A DNA stretch of 11,188 nt from Smithellaceae bacterium (GTDB lineage: Bacteria > Desulfobacterota > Syntrophia > Syntrophales > Smithellaceae). Of the stretch, positions 7,699 to 11,188 are shown in pieces (positions within the stretch are counted from its first letter, which is position 1; each line of letters opens with the position of its first letter). Below the pieces are notes generated by a model. The model was given only the letters and a program-made list of their open reading frames with translations, was not told the DNA's origin and ran no database searches. The stretch is from positions 7,391 through 18,578 of the forward strand of contig JAQVQT010000016.1 of NCBI GenBank assembly GCA_028701435.1, written 5' to 3'. Made by a program: the position numbers and the translations under genes.

Positions 7699-7729
7699 GC
7701 GGGGAGCGGCCAAATGGGCCGCTCCCCGC
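7699..7729 (+). other. GC-rich hairpin between acyl-CoA dehydrogenase and ligase genes
   Basis: A perfect 13-bp inverted repeat, GCGGGGAGCGGCC and GGCCGCTCCCCGC, encloses a 5-nt loop AAATG. It lies 46 nt after the stop of the dehydrogenase gene and 34 nt before the ligase start. No run of T follows on either strand, so it is not a classical intrinsic terminator. It could protect the upstream message from 3' exonucleases or set a partial stop between the genes. Confidence 0.7.
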
Positions 7730-7763
7730 GCCTGATCACTGACTGGCAAAGGAGGTTTACAAG

Positions 7764-9434
7764 ATGGCAGAGAGACCCTGGCAGAAGTTTTATGACTACT
7801 ATGTCCCTCAGACAATCCGTTATCCCCAATTTCCGGCGCAGAGGATCTTTCAGCTGACCGCCGGCGTTCAACCCAATAAGGTCTGCACCAGTTTCTACGG
7901 AACCGAGCTGACCTTCTGGCAGGTTCGCGAGCAGGTGCTCCGGCTGGCCAACGCGCTGGCCGCGCAGGGCGTGAAAAAAGGCGACCGCGTGGGCATTCAT
8001 CTGCCCAACTGCCCGCAGTTTATCGTTGCCTACCTGGCCGTCATGCATCTGGGCGCAATCGTTGTGAACATGAATCCGCTTTACACGGTGAACGAACTCC
8101 AGTTCATCGTGGAGAACACCTCGATGGAAACCATGATCACGTTTGATATGTTTCTGGACAACGTCCGCAAGACGGCCGCGGCAACGGGCCTCAAGCGCGT
8201 CATCGTGACGAAGATCACGGACTACATCAACGGCTTGGGCGTGAGCACCGCCAAAAGCCTCGATCTGGAGGAAGGCTGGCTGCATTTTTCCGAACTGATT
8301 GAAAACTGCAAGGACACGCGTCCGCCCCGCGTGCCGATTGTGCCTTCGGATCCGGCGATGATTCAGTTTACCGGCGGTACGACGGGCTTTCCCAAGGGCG
8401 CGCTTTTGACGCACGGCAACCTGGTGGCCGCCACCTTCCAGGCCGGCCTGTGGGCGTCGCCGGGCAGCTACTCTCCCCATGCGATGCCGCACCAGGAGCG
8501 CAGCGCGCTGTGCGTGCTTCCCTTCTTTCACGTGTACGGCAATGTCGTGGCCATGAACTGGTCGTTTTTCGGGTGCGCCACCCAGGTGATCGTTCCGCGC
8601 TTTGACATCGACGAAATTCTGGACACGATTGTCAAGGCCGGACACATCACCTATTTTCCGGCGGTTCCCACCATGATCACCGCGATCGTCAACCATCCCA
8701 AAGCGGCCAATCTGGATCTGGGCCGGTACATCGGCCTGCTGAATTCCGGCGGCGCGCCGATGCCCGTGGAGCTGATCGAACGCGTGATTGATCTGGGCAT
8801 TACCTTCAACGAGGGATACGGACTGAGCGAAACCAGCTCCATTACGATTGCCAACCCGCTCGCCTACAACAAAGTCGGCTCCATCGGCATTCCCATGGCG
8901 GACAATGATTTCCGCCTGGTGGACGTGGAAAACGGCGTGGAAGACGTCAAACCGGGCGAGCCCGGCGAGCTGCTCGTCAAGGGGCCGACCGTCATGAAGG
9001 AATACTGGAACAATCCGGAGGAAACCAAAAATCAACTGCGCGACGGCTGGCTGCATACCGGCGACATCGCGCAGGTGGACGAAGACGGTTTCATCTTTAT
9101 CGTGGACCGCAAGAAAGACATGATCATCGCCAGCGGCTTCAATATTTATCCGCGGGAGATCGAAGAGGTCCTCTACGAGCATCCCAAGGTGGCCGAAGCG
9201 GTGGCCGTCGGCATTCCGCATGATTACCGCGGCGAGACGGTGAAAATATTCGTCGTCCTGAAGTCCGGTGAAAAATCCAGCGAAGAGGAGATCATCGATT
9301 ACTGCAAACAGAAAATGACGGCCTACAAGGTTCCCAAAGTCGTGGAATTCCGCGAGGCCGTTCCTAAGTCGGCCGTCGGCAAGATTCTGCGCAAGGTTCT
9401 GCGGGATGAAGAGCTGGCCAAACTGAAAAAATAA
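7764..9434 (+). CDS. AMP-forming long-chain fatty acid--CoA ligase
   Basis: A 556-residue member of the ANL adenylate-forming superfamily. It activates a carboxylic acid with ATP to an acyl-adenylate and then to acyl-CoA, feeding the beta-oxidation enzymes next door. Motifs in order: TGGTTGFPKG P-loop (203-212), LPFFHVYG (252-259), GYGLSETSS (351-359), WLHTGD (429-434), the hinge region DRKKDMIIASGFNIYPREIE (448-467) and the C-terminal catalytic lysine in SAVGKILRK (K540). All residues needed for both half-reactions appear present and the length is usual. ATG 7764 has AAAGGAGG 8 nt upstream. The FadD-like N-terminus (PWQKFYDYYVPQTIRYP) suggests medium or long chain acids, but aromatic or other acids cannot be excluded. 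It follows the dehydrogenase by 111 nt and precedes the hydroxyacyl-CoA dehydrogenase by 62 nt. Confidence 0.93.
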   Translation: MAERPWQKFYDYYVPQTIRYPQFPAQRIFQLTAGVQPNKVCTSFYGTELTFWQVREQVLRLANALAAQGVKKGDRVGIHLPNCPQFIVAYLAVMHLGAIVVNMNPLYTVNELQFIVENTSMETMITFDMFLDNVRKTAAATGLKRVIVTKITDYINGLGVSTAKSLDLEEGWLHFSELIENCKDTRPPRVPIVPSDPAMIQFTGGTTGFPKGALLTHGNLVAATFQAGLWASPGSYSPHAMPHQERSALCVLPFFHVYGNVVAMNWSFFGCATQVIVPRFDIDEILDTIVKAGHITYFPAVPTMITAIVNHPKAANLDLGRYIGLLNSGGAPMPVELIERVIDLGITFNEGYGLSETSSITIANPLAYNKVGSIGIPMADNDFRLVDVENGVEDVKPGEPGELLVKGPTVMKEYWNNPEETKNQLRDGWLHTGDIAQVDEDGFIFIVDRKKDMIIASGFNIYPREIEEVLYEHPKVAEAVAVGIPHDYRGETVKIFVVLKSGEKSSEEEIIDYCKQKMTAYKVPKVVEFREAVPKSAVGKILRKVLRDEELAKLKK

Positions 9435-9442
9435 AACTCGGC

Positions 9443-9467
9443 GCGGGAAGCGAAAATCGTTTCCCGC
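9443..9467 (+). other. Hairpin between acyl-CoA ligase and hydroxyacyl-CoA dehydrogenase genes
   Basis: Arms GCGGGAAGCGA (9443-9453) and TCGTTTCCCGC (9457-9467) pair over 11 bp with one G-U pair and a 3-nt AAA loop. It begins 9 nt after the ligase stop. No T-run follows on the plus strand, so it is not a strong intrinsic terminator. It resembles the hairpin in the preceding gap in place and in the CCTGA that follows both. Confidence 0.65.
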
Positions 9468-9484
9468 CTGACCATTCCATACAG

Positions 9485-9492
9485 AAAAGGAG
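9485..9492 (+). promoter_or_regulatory. Shine-Dalgarno of the hydroxyacyl-CoA dehydrogenase gene, before a double ATG
   Basis: AAAAGGAG is followed by ATGATG at 9497-9502. Spacing is 4 nt to the first ATG and 7 nt to the second, so the second (9500) may be the main start. The difference is one residue. Confidence 0.6.
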
Positions 9493-9496
9493 AAGC

Positions 9497-10651
9497 ATGA
9501 TGAAAGCTGAAGAGGTGAAAAAGATTGCCATGATCGGCGCGGGGGATATGGGGCACGGGATCGCGGCTTCCTGCCTGATGGGAGGATATACGGTCGTCCT
9601 GCGCGATATCGAACAGAAGTTCGTCGATAAAGGCGTCGCGGGGATCATCAAGAGCCTGGAGAAATTCAAGGAAAAGGGGAAGATCACGCCGGATGCCTTT
9701 GCCCACGCACTGGTGCGGCTGATTCCGATGGTGGACCTTCGGGAAGCCGTGAAAGACGCGGATTTCGTTATTGAAGCCGTGCCGGAGAAGCTGGAACTCA
9801 AGAAGAGCGTTTTTGCCGAAATCGACCAGTACGCGCCGAAACACGCCATCCTGGCGTCCAATACCTCCAACATCAGCATCACCGACATTGCCTCCGCCAC
9901 GCAGCGGCCCGACAAGGTCATCGGGTATCATTTTTTCAACCCGGCCATTTTGATGAAGCTGGTGGAAGTGATCAAGGGCAGGGGCACGTCCGACGAAGCC
10001 GTTCAGGTGGGCTACGACATTGCTAAAAAGATCAAAAAGGTACCCGTCATCGTCAAGAAGGATTCCCCGGGATTCATCTACAACCGGGTCAACGAACCGA
10101 CGCTGGTTCTGCTTTCCAAAATTCTGGAAGCGGGCCATCCGTCCCCCGAAGAGTTTGACGCCGCGTTCAAGCCCCTGATGGCGATGGCGCCATTTGAACT
10201 GGTGGACTATGTCGGCATCGACGTGGCCGCGCACGGGCTGGAGTATTTCGCGCAGGTTTTGTCCCCCGACTACAAGCCCTCCGAGGCGATGATGTCCTAC
10301 CTGAAAATCAACCATCTGGGCAAGAAAACCGGTAGGGGATTTTATGACTGGTCGGCGGGAAGGCCCTCAATTGATCTGGCGAAGGCGACCAAGGAATACG
10401 ACATCAATCAGCTCATCGCGCTGCAGGTCAACGAAGCCACGAAGCTTCTGGAAGAAGGCGTTGCGGACGATCCCAAGGAGATCGATCTGGCAATGGCCAA
10501 CGGCGGCGGCTCGCCCTTTGGCCCCTTTGCGCTGGCCCAGGGCATCGGCTACCCGGAGCTGTTATTCAAACTGGGGGAAATTTACAAAAAGTTCCCCCTG
10601 GACATCTTCAAGCCCACGAATACCCTGAAAGAGGGCAAGATCAAACTGTGA
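9497..10651 (+). CDS. 3-hydroxyacyl-CoA dehydrogenase with second C-terminal domain
   Basis: A 384-residue NAD-dependent enzyme that interconverts 3-hydroxyacyl-CoA and 3-oxoacyl-CoA. The Rossmann domain has GAGDMGHGIA (14-23) and an acidic residue D37, which favours NAD. The substrate-side motif SNTS is at 121-124. The catalytic pair H145 (GYHFFNPA) and E157 (VEVI) has the 12-residue spacing of the family. PGFIYNR (191-197) leads into the first C-terminal helical domain, which ends in KKTGRGFYDW (276-285). Residues about 298-368 form a further helical domain (INQLIALQVNEATKLLEEG, SPFGPFALAQGIG) like the second 3HCDH C-terminal domain of FadB-type enzymes. The protein is therefore about 100 residues longer than simple HbdA/PaaH enzymes but has no hydratase domain. 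The first of two ATGs is given. It is third in the beta-oxidation run, 18 nt before the SRAP gene. Confidence 0.92.
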   Translation: MMKAEEVKKIAMIGAGDMGHGIAASCLMGGYTVVLRDIEQKFVDKGVAGIIKSLEKFKEKGKITPDAFAHALVRLIPMVDLREAVKDADFVIEAVPEKLELKKSVFAEIDQYAPKHAILASNTSNISITDIASATQRPDKVIGYHFFNPAILMKLVEVIKGRGTSDEAVQVGYDIAKKIKKVPVIVKKDSPGFIYNRVNEPTLVLLSKILEAGHPSPEEFDAAFKPLMAMAPFELVDYVGIDVAAHGLEYFAQVLSPDYKPSEAMMSYLKINHLGKKTGRGFYDWSAGRPSIDLAKATKEYDINQLIALQVNEATKLLEEGVADDPKEIDLAMANGGGSPFGPFALAQGIGYPELLFKLGEIYKKFPLDIFKPTNTLKEGKIKL

Positions 10652-10669
10652 TGCAGGCGTAAAAAGCCC

Positions 10670-11188
10670 ATGTGCGGAAGGTTTGTTTTGATCACGGATT
10701 TATCGGTTGTCGCGCGAAGCTTTGGCGCGGCTGATGATTCCCTTCCGTTCTTACCCGACCGCAACATCCATCCGGGCCGGCTTATTCCCGCGGTGATTCG
10801 AACCCCCCGCGGGAATAGGCTGGCTTCTTTTTTATGGGGACTGGTTCCCTTCTGGGCGAAAGATCCGTCCATCGGCGCGAGGCTCATCAACGCCCGCGCG
10901 GAGACGATCGCGCAAAAGCCCGCTTTTCAAAATGCCTTTCGAAAACAAAGATGCCTGATTCCCGCCGACGGATTTTACGAATGGAAAAAAGACGGGGCGT
11001 CGAAAAAACCATTTCAATTCGGACTGAAATCGAAAGAGCTGTTTGTCTTTGCCGGCCTTTATGAGCGATGGGCGGCCGCCGGTCAAAAACCACTGGACAC
11101 CTGCACCATCATCACCACGAGGGCCAATGAGATGGTGGCGAGTATCCACGACCGAATGCCGGTGATCGTGCCGAAAGCCTCGCAGGAG
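10670..11188 (+). CDS. SRAP-domain abasic-site processing protein (YedK/HMCES family), partial
   Basis: The frame starts at ATG 10670 and is open to the right edge (173 codons visible of about 220 usual). Family members cap abasic sites in single-stranded DNA by forming a thiazolidine crosslink through the N-terminal cysteine, and may also have protease-like self-release. All key residues are visible: C2 (MCGRF), N74 (LINARAET), E104 (GFYEW) and H160 (IHDRMPV), at nearly the same positions as in E. coli YedK. Because Cys2 must be exposed after Met removal, the start is fixed even though the ribosome binding site is weak. It lies 18 nt after the hydroxyacyl-CoA dehydrogenase gene, so read-through is likely. 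A functional link to fatty acid metabolism is not evident. Codon use looks less biased than in the three preceding genes. A terminator-like hairpin lies within codons 36-55. Confidence 0.93.
   Translation, partial: MCGRFVLITDLSVVARSFGAADDSLPFLPDRNIHPGRLIPAVIRTPRGNRLASFLWGLVPFWAKDPSIGARLINARAETIAQKPAFQNAFRKQRCLIPADGFYEWKKDGASKKPFQFGLKSKELFVFAGLYERWAAAGQKPLDTCTIITTRANEMVASIHDRMPVIVPKASQE
10776..10833 (+). terminator. Intrinsic-terminator-like hairpin inside the SRAP gene
   Basis: Arms 10776-10793 (GCCGGCTTATTCCCGCGG) and 10807-10824 (CCGCGGGAATAGGCTGGC) pair over 18 bp without a mismatch, with two G-U pairs and a 13-nt loop. TTCTTTTTT follows at once (10825-10833). This is the form of a Rho-independent terminator on the plus strand, yet it lies in an apparently intact coding frame. 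It stands 125 nt after the stop of the hydroxyacyl-CoA dehydrogenase gene. Structure is seen directly; activity is an inference. Confidence 0.55.

Noticed and set aside
6591..9221. An 876-codon open frame on the minus strand opposite the acyl-CoA dehydrogenase and ligase genes
   Set aside because: Its codons are in exact register with the sense codons of both genes, which share a frame. Stops would need TTA, CTA or TCA sense codons, which are rare in these biased genes. The protein is His/Arg/Gly-rich low-quality sequence with no recognisable domain, and the sense proteins have full motifs.
9323..10315. A 330-codon minus-strand frame opposite the hydroxyacyl-CoA dehydrogenase gene
   Set aside because: It is in register with the sense codons and shows no domain; a shadow of the real gene.
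10794..10806. GGTTCGAATC on the minus strand in the loop of the SRAP hairpin, like a tRNA T-loop
   Set aside because: The flanking bases do not form a proper T-stem, and no D-arm, anticodon arm or acceptor stem can be built around it. The bases encode plausible SRAP residues on the plus strand.

Overview
The window reads as an ordinary chromosomal segment of a GC-rich Gram-negative bacterium. The gene set and protein character resemble anaerobic, fatty-acid-metabolising Desulfobacterota (the Syntrophus/Smithella/Desulfo- type). This placement is an inference: there is no rRNA or other phylogenetic marker beyond the proteins. Supporting hints are a DUF3568-type lipoprotein and a FadE5-like acyl-CoA dehydrogenase next to an acyl-CoA ligase and a 3-hydroxyacyl-CoA dehydrogenase with an extra C-terminal domain.

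Left part (1-5688) is all on the minus strand. Reading in the direction of transcription, it holds rsmB (16S rRNA m5C methyltransferase), a YcbL/glyoxalase-II-like metallo-hydrolase, and purC (SAICAR synthetase). After an 87-nt gap with a good sigma70-type promoter comes a small TPR-like protein that starts at TTG and overlaps dnaJ by 4 nt. Then follow a DUF3568-like lipoprotein and a YbhN/UPF0104-type flippase-like membrane protein that runs off the left edge. Short gaps (16 to 87 nt) suggest two or three co-directional transcription units of housekeeping genes.

Right part (5787-11188) is all on the plus strand and diverges from rsmB across a 98-nt AT-rich gap. It holds a 621-aa acyl-CoA dehydrogenase, an AMP-forming acyl-CoA ligase and a 3-hydroxyacyl-CoA dehydrogenase. 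Together they cover activation and two of the four beta-oxidation steps. Enoyl-CoA hydratase, thiolase and electron-transfer flavoprotein are not in the window. Strong ribosome binding sites and biased codons suggest high expression. Each gap between these genes carries a GC-rich hairpin without a U-tract. The last gene, an SRAP (YedK/HMCES-type) protein starting 18 nt after the dehydrogenase, is cut by the right edge.

No mobile element, CRISPR array, tRNA or rRNA was seen, and nothing that looks like a new defence or metabolic system. The most unusual observation is a textbook-like intrinsic terminator (18-bp stem plus U-tract) lying inside the SRAP reading frame, about 105 nt after its start. 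It could end the beta-oxidation transcript or make SRAP expression depend on its own translation.
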